NCBI RefSeq assembly: GCF_000967245.1
Contig: NZ_KQ033878.1
Coordinates: 708,325-772,324, forward strand
Source of the DNA: Bombilactobacillus mellis
GTDB lineage: Bacteria > Bacillota > Bacilli > Lactobacillales > Lactobacillaceae
DNA: 64,000 nucleotides
Direction: 5' to 3'
Of this stretch, positions 19,001-27,457 are shown piece after piece. Every line of letters begins with the position of its first letter. The first letter of the stretch is position 1. The position numbers and the translations under genes are program-made. Under the pieces are notes generated by a model that ran no database searches, was not told where the DNA came from, and saw nothing but the letters and a program-made list of their open reading frames with translations.

Positions 19001-19935
19001 TCATTTGGAACGTAATAAGAACGCAGAGAAAAAGCATTAATAGTTCCATAGGTTTCAATATTGACATCTCCCCTGCTATAAAGAAATTGGGCCCCAAAAT
19101 AGTTTATATTTTTATAAATCTCTGTGGTAGTGCCATAACCTTTGATGAAACCATAATAGCTACTATTATAAATAGTGGCATTTTCCAAACAAATAGTGGT
19201 TTGAAACCCTTTTTTATTTATAGTTCTAATATTCAAATTGCCCACATTAATATAATGATTATTAGCATCAATAGTTAAAGTATTATTATTAGAAGGGCGT
19301 TTTATTGCTAGATAACGATCTAAGGTTGTCCCCGAATACGTCCCATTAGTATTTATACTTGATGCAACTGCACTCAGAATCTGTGACCAAGCGGGCACCT
19401 CAGACGTTCCATTAGCCGTGGTAACTTTAATTGTAGGATTAGACACAGAATTTTCTTGGGCATTTACTAAATCAATATTGTTCATTAAAACTATTTTAGT
19501 AATATTTGAATCCTTAATGTTATTTATGGTATTACTAGTACTCAAACCATCATAATTGCGGGGATAAGCATCTCCCGTTGTGCTATAGCCATAAATAGCA
19601 TGCAAATATTGATTAGGAGTTCTAACGTAAGCTATGTAACCACCTGGAACATCTGGATCAGGCTCCAATGCGTAGTCATTATTTTTTGGCCAAATAATAG
19701 TGTCGGATATTTTAGTTAAGAAATTAAAATTATTAGCAGAATTAGAAGCTGAAAAAACTGAAAAATCAGCCTTCTGTGATGTCTTAGGCTGTGACAATGA
19801 TTCGATACTAGGGTATTGACTCATTAAACTCGAAGCAGCTTGTACATTCTGCTTTAGATTAAAAAACAAAGTTATAAAACTGATAATTATTAATACACCA
19901 TATTTCCAAATCCTATTTTTATTTAATTGGATCAT
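16048..19935 (-). CDS. Large secreted surface protein: pectate-lyase-like adhesive region and WxL-like C-terminus
   Basis: 1295 residues from ATG 19935, chosen because GGGGAGG lies five bases upstream. The signal peptide is basic (NKNR), hydrophobic (VLIIISFITLFF) and ends VQA-A. Residues about 80-590 have the repeated short beta-strand pattern (KIVLMNNIDL, LTIDANNHYI, VLELTGSATV, LYLRGG, LNVKTN) of the pectate-lyase-like adhesive domain of bacterial adhesins. A middle part (about 650-1100) looks like Ig-like repeats. The last 170 residues have the WxL flavour: MIPSKIDFG, KWLLYKD and a distal F-x5-W-T-V that aligns with the usual Y-x5-W-x-L. No LPxTG motif, so attachment would be non-covalent through WxL. 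Adhesion to host or plant glycan is inference. Confidence 0.75.
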   Translation of the reverse strand: MIQLNKNRIWKYGVLIIISFITLFFNLKQNVQAASSLMSQYPSIESLSQPKTSQKADFSVFSASNSANNFNFLTKISDTIIWPKNNDYALEPDPDVPGGYIAYVRTPNQYLHAIYGYSTTGDAYPRNYDGLSTSNTINNIKDSNITKIVLMNNIDLVNAQENSVSNPTIKVTTANGTSEVPAWSQILSAVASSINTNGTYSGTTLDRYLAIKRPSNNNTLTIDANNHYINVGNLNIRTINKKGFQTTICLENATIYNSSYYGFIKGYGTTTEIYKNINYFGAQFLYSRGDVNIETYGTINAFSLRSYYVPNDNKQYNCQGNGNQQNMQAQNVDFGEDCIYNGYTYSGNVLELTGSATVHNGATVNLYPHTVTGTKGTDIGNNPENSYGSSTAGGLYLRGGATDANAEPVLKIGKNATLNVKTNLDSFKSEVNKIQPDVIKDAADDIPMKTGYYTPGTALILSSKASKIQYVDHSNSEINLTSEGPLSQYGLAYVQGGIVDIGEGSLIAKANNLDSKPANLIQLGSDGQVFVNKNGTFNVAAPGATGVVNMVYSSGKTFKVNVYKPKSLKITRPNKDSNIIFGNGTVELHGVKQIFDSTTSIPFQYLNFPFSGNHILAASLQAQTGKQYTALLQRELNKLVDNSNKAQFNQFDSVNFTAIDNGPQLNKNLTALDPQQRKITGKVTDIESGDPMTDARLHVALQRADSATAIDLGDKGNNNDPLDGKLDAVYLKDVNTDLTQTALTAVAPDNDTWFADHHDEQGVVLNTLTGPGSELTLPWRYINDAQVISWNKNEFTIDIDQLLKNYDAQHEQKIGTLVPSDKIQVTAVNNYQASATRNISISSLYLQLDQPKARKYYLLGDDIEIPLIYQDNLPQDNQSTNKMLNVKGYINPIGASLDPKAADVNGQLKMINDNKLRNTVWKIPAQPTNKVTADAKDYTIKFYGTDEAGSQSPTNAFDEQGQLIPKYLLSYSYKVFNVPSYSGYKQLWQKNSLHFSNEAGFTNPDNLGMGKYQEKNFFKPKEESATISNVTFTRGDPGAGDYDSPEIKADPQVQVIATDKNNNSQTKSFSFQNNTLKLEPKDFPELASAGHFNSGIRFEVDTNVQVLKAAKELNLASMHMSTEYQHTDNTLESLALGESRAIKIGNVYNLQLMIPSKIDFGQHHLGKFVTKDYPIVNKEEVRNSLNLTYTPIAKNNIKVTIQLRENSTDNPLTKWLLYKDPATGMEQNLLSETTIFNDTVPDVITSNEDVHRQLTTSWWNDKDQQVGGMFLRTNKDQPHWGKFDTIADWTVTNSI

Positions 19936-20117
19936 TTTTACCTCCCCCGGTTTTCCAAAATACAATTATTATGTCGCCAATTGTATCATTCCTTTTGCAA
20001 AATTAGTTTAAACTTATCATATCTTTATTAATTTTTATAATAATATGCTTATTATAAACATAATAATAATTATTTAACTATTAAATTATTCTTATAAATA
20101 ACATTAATTAACACAAA

Positions 20118-20152
20118 TAAAAAAGCTTGAACTTCATGTTCAAACTTTTTTA
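20118..20152 (-). terminator. Terminator of the MFS gene at 20.2 kb
   Basis: AGCTTGAAC and GTTCAAACT form a stem with one mismatch; A-runs and T-runs flank both sides, so it can also work on the plus strand. It ends the MFS gene read on the minus strand. Confidence 0.65.
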
Positions 20153-20213
20153 ATTGTACATTGAATCAGATTAACAATTTTTATAAATCTATCCATTTAA
20201 TTCGTGACTATTA

Positions 20214-21623
20214 TTAAAGATCTTCAGATTTAGCTTCAGGTTTTAAAGTTACAGCTATCAAAAGCCCAATTATCGCTAAAATCAAAGTAAAGTATAAACC
20301 AAAATGGACGCCATTAGTAAATCGAGCTGCCTGATTGACGCCATGATAAGAATGCTGTCCCCAGCTTAAAAAACTAGTGGCTAAAGCTGTTGCCACCGCC
20401 CCAATAATCTGCTGCATAGTATTTAAAATCGTACTGCCATCAGCCGATTGCGGCCCTGATAAAGCATTTAAAGCATGTGTTTGTGCGGGTGACATCGCTA
20501 AAGGGCATCCAATCATGAGAATGATATGAGCCATAATAATATAACCCACTGCGGAATCATTATGTGAAAAAATCAGCATCACAATTCCTATAATAGCAAT
20601 GATAAAGCCACTAATAGCAGGTTTTTTAGCTCCCCAAGAATCAAATAAACGCCCGGCAAAAGCTGAAACACAAGCGTTAATTATACCTCCCGGCAGCATA
20701 ATTATACCAGTCAAAGCGACAGGTAAGAGCAAACCCCGTTGTAGATACTGCGGCAATAAATACATGGCAGACAGAATAATCGCAAAATCCAACATCACAC
20801 ATAAAGCCCCTTGTGTGAAAGCCGCTTTCTGAAAAACACGCAGGTTAATAATCGGAGTTGATAAATGTAATTGCCGGTAAACGTAAAAAATGAGAACTAC
20901 TATTCCTAACACCAATAAAATTAAAACCAACGGTGCTTGCCAGCCGAAATCTGAAGCAAAACTAACTCCCATTACTAGGCAAGCAAAACCAATAATAGAT
21001 TCTAATAAGGACAGTAAATCAATTTTCGGCTTAGTAATCTTCCCAACATTTGGTAAACCAGTGATGGCAAATCCCAAAGCAATAACTAAAAACGGAATAA
21101 ACAACCAAAAAATCCATTGCCAGGATAATTTACCTAAAATAATCCCTGTCATGGTCGGACCAATTGCAGGAGCTAACATAATAACCAAAGCACAGACTCC
21201 CATAGCACTGCCCATTTTATGAGGCGGAAAAATTAACATAGCCACCGTAAACATAAGAGGTAATACTAATCCTGTACCTAGGCCCTGTATCATGCGGCCG
21301 AGTAATAAAATTCCGAAACTGGGAGCCAAGGCAGCGATCAAGGCCCCGATAATAAAACTAACCAATCCGGTAATTACAATTTGACGAGTAGTAAACCATT
21401 TAGTTAATAAACTGGAAAAAGGTAGAATAATTCCGATAACTAACATATATCCCGTGACTAACCATTGAACAGTACCAGAATTAATCTGAAATGCCTGCAT
21501 TAATTGAGGTAAAGCAATATTTAAAGAGGTTTCTGAAAGCATTCCTACAAAAGCCCCGATCATCATACTTAACATCGCTAACCAAGGTTTTTGGACTTGA
21601 ACTCTTGCTTGATTCTTATTCAT
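20214..21623 (-). CDS. MFS multidrug efflux transporter, DHA2 (EmrB/QacA) family
   Basis: 469 residues with about 14 hydrophobic segments, the DHA2 layout. Markers: N-terminal LSETSLNIALPQL (motif D1 of drug:H+ antiporters, with the acidic residue in span 1), motif A variant around LLTKWFTTRQ, and motif C-like ALVIMLAPAIGPTMTG in span 5. Start ATG 21623 with GGAGA ten bases upstream. It is a single gene with its own terminator, separated from coaBC by 290 bases. Likely exports hydrophobic drugs or metabolites; substrate unknown. A second DHA2 pump is at 49.7 kb. Confidence 0.9.
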   Translation of the reverse strand: MNKNQARVQVQKPWLAMLSMMIGAFVGMLSETSLNIALPQLMQAFQINSGTVQWLVTGYMLVIGIILPFSSLLTKWFTTRQIVITGLVSFIIGALIAALAPSFGILLLGRMIQGLGTGLVLPLMFTVAMLIFPPHKMGSAMGVCALVIMLAPAIGPTMTGIILGKLSWQWIFWLFIPFLVIALGFAITGLPNVGKITKPKIDLLSLLESIIGFACLVMGVSFASDFGWQAPLVLILLVLGIVVLIFYVYRQLHLSTPIINLRVFQKAAFTQGALCVMLDFAIILSAMYLLPQYLQRGLLLPVALTGIIMLPGGIINACVSAFAGRLFDSWGAKKPAISGFIIAIIGIVMLIFSHNDSAVGYIIMAHIILMIGCPLAMSPAQTHALNALSGPQSADGSTILNTMQQIIGAVATALATSFLSWGQHSYHGVNQAARFTNGVHFGLYFTLILAIIGLLIAVTLKPEAKSEDL

Positions 21624-21915
21624 TAAGATTCACATCTCCAATTTTATTTTTGAGCAACCTGATTATCTTAGCAAAATAAAAATGGTGACGTAAGTCTTTT
21701 AATAACTTTTCTGAAAATTTTTTACTATAAACTCCAGTATAATAAATAAAAAATGTAAATGATCCTTTATTCTTTCTGTTTGTTTTCTTAAAACGGCTTC
21801 CAGTAAACACCGCCCTTAATGATCTTGAGGTAGAGTAAAACATTGCTGTTACAACCGCTTTTACATAAAACACCATAAATTCATTAAATTTTTTATTGCT
21901 TCACTAAAATTATTC

Positions 21916-23133
21916 TTATTTTATAATTGATTTTTGCTGCATTAAAATCTCTAATTGATCGACAATTTGTTCTGCAATTTGCACTTTAGGTAAAATAGCC
22001 GTCGTCCAAGGCTTTTGTCCCTGTTTAATAAAGGTAACTTGATTATTATCGCTATTAAATCCTACATTAGATTTAGAGACATCATTAGCAACTACTAAAT
22101 CCAGCTTTTTATTTTCTAACTTCTGCAATGCATTAGTCATGAGGTTTTGAGTCTCAGCAGCAAAGCCGATCGTTGTTTGTGAAGAATGTTTTATTTGGGC
22201 CACTGCTTGAAGAATATCGGCTGTTTTAACTAATTTGAGGTCCCAAGCACTATCAGTGCTAGTTTTTTTGATTTTTTGCTGTGCTAAATGTTCCGGTCTA
22301 AAATCTGCGACCGCCGCGGCCATAATTAAAGCCGCACTAGACTGAAATTCTTGTACAACTGCAGTTAGCATTTGTTGAGCACTAGTGATGGGAATTCTTT
22401 GAACTCCTGCAGGCGGTGTTAAATTGGTCGGTCCGGAAATCAATACCACTTCGGCGCCACGCTGTTGTAAAACTTGCGCTATAGCATAGCCCATTTTCCC
22501 GGAAGACTTATTAGCCAAAAAACGGACTGGATCTAGGCGTTCTCTAGTTCCTCCAGCAGTTACAACAATTTTTTTATTTTTCAAAGTGGAAGATACAAGT
22601 AAATTAGAAAACAGTTCGGCAATAATGTGATCAGGTTCTGCCATCCGACCAAGCCCTTGAGAACCTTCCGCTAAAAAACCAGTTCCCGGTGCAATTATTT
22701 GCGTGCCATCATTTTGTAAACTATGTAAATTTCTTTGCACAGCTGCATTGGCTAACATATGATTATTCATTGCCGGAGCAATGAACTTCGGCGCGACAGT
22801 GGCCAATAAGGTCAAACTAGCAAAATCATCTGCTCGCCCCTGCGCCATTTTAGCAATAAAATCAGCACTCGCCGGAGCTACGATAGCTAAATCTGTCCAC
22901 TCGGCCAATTCGATATGTTGAACTTCAGGATTTTCAGTGCTAAAAGTTTGGGTTAAGACCTTATGTTTTGATAAAGTTTGAAAACTTAGCGGTGTGACAA
23001 ATTTCTCAGCAGCTGCTGTCATAACCACTCGTACATCTGCTTGAGCTTGGACCAATAATCTGGTCAGGATCAGAGCTTTATAAGCCGCAATACTTCCCGT
23101 CACATATAGTGTAATATGTTTATTTTGCAGCAA
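21916..23133 (-). CDS. coaBC: Bifunctional phosphopantothenoylcysteine decarboxylase / phosphopantothenate-cysteine ligase
   Basis: Makes 4'-phosphopantetheine from phosphopantothenate and cysteine in CoA synthesis. 405 residues. The N-terminal CoaC flavoprotein half has GSIAAYKA, the catalytic His in QHIELAEW, the PAMNNHM motif and a substrate-clamp region. The C-terminal CoaB half begins KIVVTAGGTRERLDPVRF and includes NKSSGKMGYA and AAVADFRP. The start is TTG (23131-23133) with GGAGG seven bases upstream. It follows the DUF4931 gene on the same strand after 63 bases and may be co-transcribed. Confidence 0.95.
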   Translation of the reverse strand: MLQNKHITLYVTGSIAAYKALILTRLLVQAQADVRVVMTAAAEKFVTPLSFQTLSKHKVLTQTFSTENPEVQHIELAEWTDLAIVAPASADFIAKMAQGRADDFASLTLLATVAPKFIAPAMNNHMLANAAVQRNLHSLQNDGTQIIAPGTGFLAEGSQGLGRMAEPDHIIAELFSNLLVSSTLKNKKIVVTAGGTRERLDPVRFLANKSSGKMGYAIAQVLQQRGAEVVLISGPTNLTPPAGVQRIPITSAQQMLTAVVQEFQSSAALIMAAAVADFRPEHLAQQKIKKTSTDSAWDLKLVKTADILQAVAQIKHSSQTTIGFAAETQNLMTNALQKLENKKLDLVVANDVSKSNVGFNSDNNQVTFIKQGQKPWTTAILPKVQIAEQIVDQLEILMQQKSIIK

Positions 23134-23196
23134 TTTTTTACCTCCAAAAACCGTATTTTTTACCTGAAAGAATTAATTAAAACTAAAATACTAGTC

Positions 23197-23982
23197 TTAT
23201 TCTAATAAATCCGCAGGCAAAAGTTGTCGCAATTCGTGCCTAATTGTCTGCATCTGCTGGTGATCATTAATTTGCGGAATTAAATAACCGACAAAATAAG
23301 GAGAAGTCACAAAACGCGGCACAATTTTCACAGCAATTTGTGAACCAAACTTATAGAAAAATAAATTATACGAATTGCAGCGCCCCTGCAAATAATCATT
23401 TAACAAGTACCGCACTACAACTTGGATGATATCAGCTAATTCAAAAAGCTTGGAATCATTAGATAGAAGGACATTAATTTCTACAAAGCCAATCAGCGGT
23501 TGAGTGGAGATATTGACTGTTACAAAATCATTTTGCCCGACTGTTAGTCCTAAAACATTTTCGCGACTGACATTATCTTGAACCGCAATGTTTTGTAAGC
23601 CGACAATCTGCATGTGGGGATGACTTAAGCTGCCTCCTGATAACGGGCCAAAATTTTTATATAATAAAACACTACGATATTTTTGAGTAGCTATAACTTC
23701 TTGCCACTTATTAACTGCAAAACTAATAATTTGTCGATTTTGTTTAGGAGAATAATTGCTAATATCACCATTATGTTGCTGAGATTCAATAATAATAGTT
23801 TGCCAAGTATCTTGTAAAGTCCGATATTTATTAACTAACCAAATTCGATCTTGCTCACGAGCTAAAATATTAGTTAAATTCTCAACATCACAAAAGGGAC
23901 AATAATTATTTTGATGATGAATCGTTTCTGGTTTATTTTGCGCAATCTGAGGATGAAATATTAGATTTTTCGTTGGTTGCAT
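23197..23982 (-). CDS. DUF4931 family protein (HIT/GalT-like fold)
   Basis: 261 residues, cytoplasmic. A CPFC pair (Cys28, Cys31) could bind zinc, and SHPHMQIVGL (His121, His123) resembles the nucleotidyl-transfer histidine motif of the HIT/GalT superfamily. Proteins of this kind are annotated DUF4931 in lactobacilli and have no settled function; a nucleotidyltransferase or hydrolase on a sugar or nucleotide phosphate is the natural guess. It is not the galactose GalT, which is encoded at 48.1 kb. It lies divergent from the thiamine operon and upstream of coaBC. Confidence 0.8.
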   Translation of the reverse strand: MQPTKNLIFHPQIAQNKPETIHHQNNYCPFCDVENLTNILAREQDRIWLVNKYRTLQDTWQTIIIESQQHNGDISNYSPKQNRQIISFAVNKWQEVIATQKYRSVLLYKNFGPLSGGSLSHPHMQIVGLQNIAVQDNVSRENVLGLTVGQNDFVTVNISTQPLIGFVEINVLLSNDSKLFELADIIQVVVRYLLNDYLQGRCNSYNLFFYKFGSQIAVKIVPRFVTSPYFVGYLIPQINDHQQMQTIRHELRQLLPADLLE

Positions 23983-24170
23983 AGTCTACCCCGCTTATTA
24001 TTAAATTAGCTAATTAGCTGCCATTTAGCTAGCCACTAATCACTTTACTATTATTATAGGCAATTTTTTTAATCTTAACACTAGAAGCAGATTGACTAAA
24101 TATTTTTGCGTGCCTAACTTTCTTTTATTTAACAATTGCTTTATACTGAAAGCGTATACCTATAAAGATT

Positions 24171-24309
24171 ACGCGAGGGGTGCTTGCCTAGCTGAGATTA
24201 AGCGTAAGCTTAAAACCCTTTAAACCTGTTAAGTTAAGACTTGCGAAGGGACGTGTACACAGCTAAAGGCAATTTTTTGGCAACCATCTCTTAGTAGATG
24301 GTTTTTTTA
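24171..24309 (+). ncRNA. TPP riboswitch with terminator
   Basis: Aptamer at about 24171-24257: it contains GAGGGGTGCT, the invariant GCTGAGA, AACCCTTTAAACCTG and GCGAAGGGA, the thi-box core. The expression platform is ACCATCT/AGATGGT (24283-24289 with 24295-24301) followed by T7, an intrinsic terminator 17 bases before thiM. The segment between aptamer and terminator (GGCAATTTTTTGGC) can take part in an alternative pairing. Thiamine pyrophosphate should therefore switch off thiM-thiD-thiE. Confidence 0.95.
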
Positions 24310-24325
24310 CTTTAAAGGAGGAAAA

Positions 24326-25147
24326 ATGAATTTTCAACTTTTGGATACTTTACGTCAAATCAAACCAGTGGTGCTCAATATTTCTAATTTTGTTACTGTT
24401 CAAGATGTTGCAAACGGTTTAAGTGCGCTTGGAGCTTCCCCCATTATGTCTGAAGAAAGCGCCGAAACTGAAGATATAGTTCAAATTAGTCAAGCTATTC
24501 AGTTAAATTTTGGCGCTTTTACTACTGAACAAGTAGCCCACATTAAAAAGACGGGACAATTAGGTAACCAGTATCAGCTGCCGGTAGTAGTTGATCCGGT
24601 AGCTGTGAGTTCTATTAACTATCGTCACCAAATTATTCCGCAGTTACTGCAGGAATTTCATGCAGATATTATTCGGGGCAATACTAGTGAAATTGCCACT
24701 TTAGGCGGCTTTTCTTGGCAGGCTAAAGGAATTGATTCTGCTGATGGTAAAGGTGATCGCCGTTTTATAGCCATGCAAACCGCCCAAAAATATCACTGTA
24801 TCATTATTATGAGCGGAGCAACAGATATTATCACTAACGGAACAGCCGTTACACAAATTACCAACGGGACTCCGCTTTTACAAGTGCATGTCGGCTCTGG
24901 CGACCTGCTTTCCAGTATTAGTGCTGCTTTTGCCGCCGTATCTCCCCATAACCTTTATCAAGCAGCCCAAATGGCTGCTTTGGTAGTAGCTGTTAGCGGT
25001 GAATTAGCAGCTCAACAGCAATCAACTTTGGGTCCGGGAACTTTCACCGCAGCTCTTCTAGATGAATTAGCCAATATTAATATTCAAGATTTACAACAAA
25101 CAGCTCATTACCAAACACAGGAGGAAAATAATGCCGCAACAAATTAA
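24326..25147 (+). CDS. thiM: Hydroxyethylthiazole kinase
   Basis: Phosphorylates the thiazole moiety (salvage branch of thiamine synthesis). 273 residues of the ribokinase-like fold: PVVLNISNFVTVQDVANG at the start, VVVDPVAVSS, IRGNTSEIA and MSGATDIIT. The anion-hole loop reads HVGSGDLLSS, with Asp193 where the well-studied enzymes have Cys (GTGC). First gene behind the TPP riboswitch with SD AAAGGAGG. It overlaps thiD by 17 bases. The full de novo set (thiC, thiG) is not here, so the cell probably salvages precursors. Confidence 0.93.
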   Translation: MNFQLLDTLRQIKPVVLNISNFVTVQDVANGLSALGASPIMSEESAETEDIVQISQAIQLNFGAFTTEQVAHIKKTGQLGNQYQLPVVVDPVAVSSINYRHQIIPQLLQEFHADIIRGNTSEIATLGGFSWQAKGIDSADGKGDRRFIAMQTAQKYHCIIIMSGATDIITNGTAVTQITNGTPLLQVHVGSGDLLSSISAAFAAVSPHNLYQAAQMAALVVAVSGELAAQQQSTLGPGTFTAALLDELANINIQDLQQTAHYQTQEENNAATN

Positions 25148-25964
25148 TTCATTTCCCCAAGTAGCAACCATTGCTGGTACTGATTCCGGAGGAGGTGCCG
25201 GAATTATGGCTGATTTAAAAACCTTTCAAGCCCGTCATGTTTTTGCCACAGCAGTAGTTGTCGCAGTAACGGCACAAAATACTTTAGGTGTCCAAGCCTC
25301 TAAATTAATGCCGCAAACTTTAATTGACGCTCAATTCCAGTCTTTAGCAGCTGATTTTCAAATCCGAGCTTGTAAAACCGGAATGTTAGGTGATAGTAAC
25401 CATGTCCGTGCAGTAGCAGCTAATCTTAAAAAGTATGACTTCGGTCCGATTATTGTTGATCCAGTAATGATCGCCAAAGGTGGTGCTACCTTATTAAATG
25501 CTGAAGCCATACATACTTTAAAACATGAACTGGTACCTTTAGCCACTTTAATTACTCCTAATGTTCCTGAAGCGCAAACCCTAACGGGACAAAAGATAGA
25601 AAAGAAAGCTGATTTTATTACTGCTGCCCAAATGTTACAAAATTTAGGAGCCAAAAATGTTTTAATCAAAGGAGGCCACCTGGATCTTCCCCAAGCTAAT
25701 GATTACGTCTTACTCTCTGATCATACCGGCTTTTGGTTAACCGCCCCTAAAAGTGCTACCAAAAGAACCCACGGCACTGGGGATACTATTTCGGCATGTA
25801 TCACTGCTGAATTAGCCCGCGGTGCTGATCTTGCTACAGCCATTAGTATCAGCAAAAAATATGTTACAGCAACCATTGCTCATAGTATTCAAGTTGGACA
25901 TGGACATGGTCCTTTAAATCATTGGGCCGCACAAAAGGAGGGGCTTAGCTTTGAAAACATTTAA
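25131..25964 (+). CDS. thiD: Hydroxymethylpyrimidine / phosphomethylpyrimidine kinase
   Basis: Two-step kinase giving HMP pyrophosphate for thiamine. 277 residues, ribokinase fold: TIAGTDSGGGAGIMADLK at the start, KTGMLGD, VVDPVMIAKGG, TPNVPEA, and the catalytic GTGDTISA loop. Start ATG 25131 lies inside the end of thiM with GGAGG upstream, giving coupled translation; it overlaps thiE by 14 bases. Vitamin B6 kinase activity is possible in this family but the operon favours thiamine. Confidence 0.94.
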   Translation: MPQQINSFPQVATIAGTDSGGGAGIMADLKTFQARHVFATAVVVAVTAQNTLGVQASKLMPQTLIDAQFQSLAADFQIRACKTGMLGDSNHVRAVAANLKKYDFGPIIVDPVMIAKGGATLLNAEAIHTLKHELVPLATLITPNVPEAQTLTGQKIEKKADFITAAQMLQNLGAKNVLIKGGHLDLPQANDYVLLSDHTGFWLTAPKSATKRTHGTGDTISACITAELARGADLATAISISKKYVTATIAHSIQVGHGHGPLNHWAAQKEGLSFENI

Positions 25965-26607
25965 TCCTGCAATTTTACAGGCGTATTTTATTTGTGGCAG
26001 TCAAGATTTGCCGCATTCTAATCTTTTTCAAGTTGTTCAAACAGCTTTAGATGCGGGAATTACTGCTTACCAATTTCGGGACAAAGGTCCTAATTCTCAC
26101 TTGTCGCCACCTCAAAAATTAGCAGCTGCTAAGCAGCTGCGCCAAATGTGTGCTCAGGCTGGAGTTCCCTTTTTTATTGATGATGATGTGCAGTTAGCCC
26201 AAAAAGTTCAGGCTGATGGTGTTCATATTGGACAAAATGATCAGAATATTCATCAGGTGATTCAAGAAGTGGGTTCGCAAATGCTGATCGGTTATTCTTG
26301 TTCTAATATGGCTGAGGTCCAAGCGGCTAATCAAATTAAGGGTATTAATTATTATGGTTGCGGCCCTGTTTTCACTACTAGTTCCAAACCTGATGCCAGT
26401 CCCGTCATTGGTCTTTCCGGACTGAAAAAATTAGTCCAAGCCGCCCAGCGCCCGGTAGTAGCTATCGGTGGTATTAAAGCTTCGGATCTCCCTGCGATTG
26501 CTCAAACACAAGCATCGGGAGCGGCAGTTATTTCACTTTTAACTCAAAGTAATGATCGCTTTGCCATCATTCAACAATTACTCCAAGCCGGCTGGTCGAC
26601 TGATTAA
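25951..26607 (+). CDS. thiE: Thiamine-phosphate synthase
   Basis: Joins HMP-PP and thiazole phosphate to thiamine monophosphate. TIM-barrel protein of 218 residues with QFRDKG near the N-terminus, FFIDDDVQLA, DGVHIGQND, YYGCGPVFTT and VAIGGIKASD, all family landmarks. Start is TTG 25951 within thiD; AAAGGAGG is upstream. Last gene of the riboswitch operon; no obvious terminator follows before the alarmone synthetase promoter. Confidence 0.94.
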   Translation: MKTFNPAILQAYFICGSQDLPHSNLFQVVQTALDAGITAYQFRDKGPNSHLSPPQKLAAAKQLRQMCAQAGVPFFIDDDVQLAQKVQADGVHIGQNDQNIHQVIQEVGSQMLIGYSCSNMAEVQAANQIKGINYYGCGPVFTTSSKPDASPVIGLSGLKKLVQAAQRPVVAIGGIKASDLPAIAQTQASGAAVISLLTQSNDRFAIIQQLLQAGWSTD

Positions 26608-26670
26608 TTAATATTTAGCTCCAATTCTTCATCAAATCCAGTATAATAGTTATTATACTTGGAGGTTATT

Positions 26671-27363
26671 ATGATTTTAGAACGCAATAATTTATTCAAT
26701 GTTACACAGTTAGAAATCCAATTACGCAATTCTCCTTTACAAGACCGCATTCAAGATCTCAAACAACTAACTTATTTATATATGCTTAGACGAGCAGCAA
26801 TTAAAGAAATCGGCACCAAACTAGAAAATTTAGATGACGAATTTTCCATTATTCATCAACATAATCCGATTCATTTAATTGAAGAACGCATTAAAAGCCC
26901 CGCAAGTTTATTTGAAAAGTTACAGCGTAAAAATCTCGACTTTACTATTGAAAGTATTAATAAAAATATTCTGGATATTGCCGGTATCAGGGTTATCACT
27001 AATTATCTGGATGATATTTTCCGCGTAGTTCAGGTCTTGATTGATCAAGATGACGTCAAGCTAATTAAACGCAAAGATTATATTAATCATCCCAAAGCTA
27101 ATGGCTATCGTAGTGTTCACATCGTAGTATCGGTTCCCGTCTTTTTATCTAATAACACTCATAAAGACGTCCCCGTAGAAATCCAAATTCGGACTGTAGG
27201 TATGGAAATGTGGTCGAGCCTTGAACATAAACTCCGCTATAAAAACTTCCACAGTAAAGACACTGCTAATCAGCATGCGGCCAAACTCAAAGAATATTCT
27301 CAAAAACTCTATGATATTGAAGTCGGCATGCAACAAATATCCAAAGATATTGAAAAAAATTAA
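26671..27363 (+). CDS. relQ: Small alarmone synthetase (RelQ/RelP-type (p)ppGpp synthetase)
   Basis: Synthesises (p)ppGpp from ATP and GTP or GDP; lacks hydrolase and regulatory domains. 230 residues: the RelA_SpoT synthetase core includes DIAGIRVITNYLDD, KRKDYINHPKANGYRSVH, PVEIQIRT and MWSSLEHKLRYK, with the catalytic and guanosine-binding residues in place. I use ATG 26671; the longer TTG frame starts at the GGAGG ribosome binding site. A TATAAT box sits about 30 bases upstream, so it has its own promoter apart from thiE. The RelQ versus RelP choice is tentative. Confidence 0.88.
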   Translation: MILERNNLFNVTQLEIQLRNSPLQDRIQDLKQLTYLYMLRRAAIKEIGTKLENLDDEFSIIHQHNPIHLIEERIKSPASLFEKLQRKNLDFTIESINKNILDIAGIRVITNYLDDIFRVVQVLIDQDDVKLIKRKDYINHPKANGYRSVHIVVSVPVFLSNNTHKDVPVEIQIRTVGMEMWSSLEHKLRYKNFHSKDTANQHAAKLKEYSQKLYDIEVGMQQISKDIEKN

Positions 27364-27380
27364 ACTAATTAACTATCCAA

Positions 27381-27436
27381 AAAACCACTCTACAAAAGTA
27401 TTCTCTAAATTGAGAAACCTAAGTGAGAGTGGTTTT
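27381..27436. terminator. Convergent terminator between relQ and the YhgE gene
   Basis: AAAACCACTCT pairs with AGAGTGGTTTT; within the loop TCTC/GAGA can form a second small stem. T-rich sequence follows on the plus strand and A-rich precedes, so both converging genes could use it. Confidence 0.7.
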
Positions 27437-27457
27437 ATTTATTATCTATTTGTTATT

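Noticed and set aside
18946-19278. Plus-strand 110-codon frame inside the surface protein gene
   Set aside because: Shadow frame on the opposite strand of a long signal-peptide protein; low-complexity composition.
24000-24050. TAGCTAATTAGCT-type repeats before the TPP riboswitch
   Set aside because: Short AT-rich palindromes without a link to a promoter or known operator; probably compositional.
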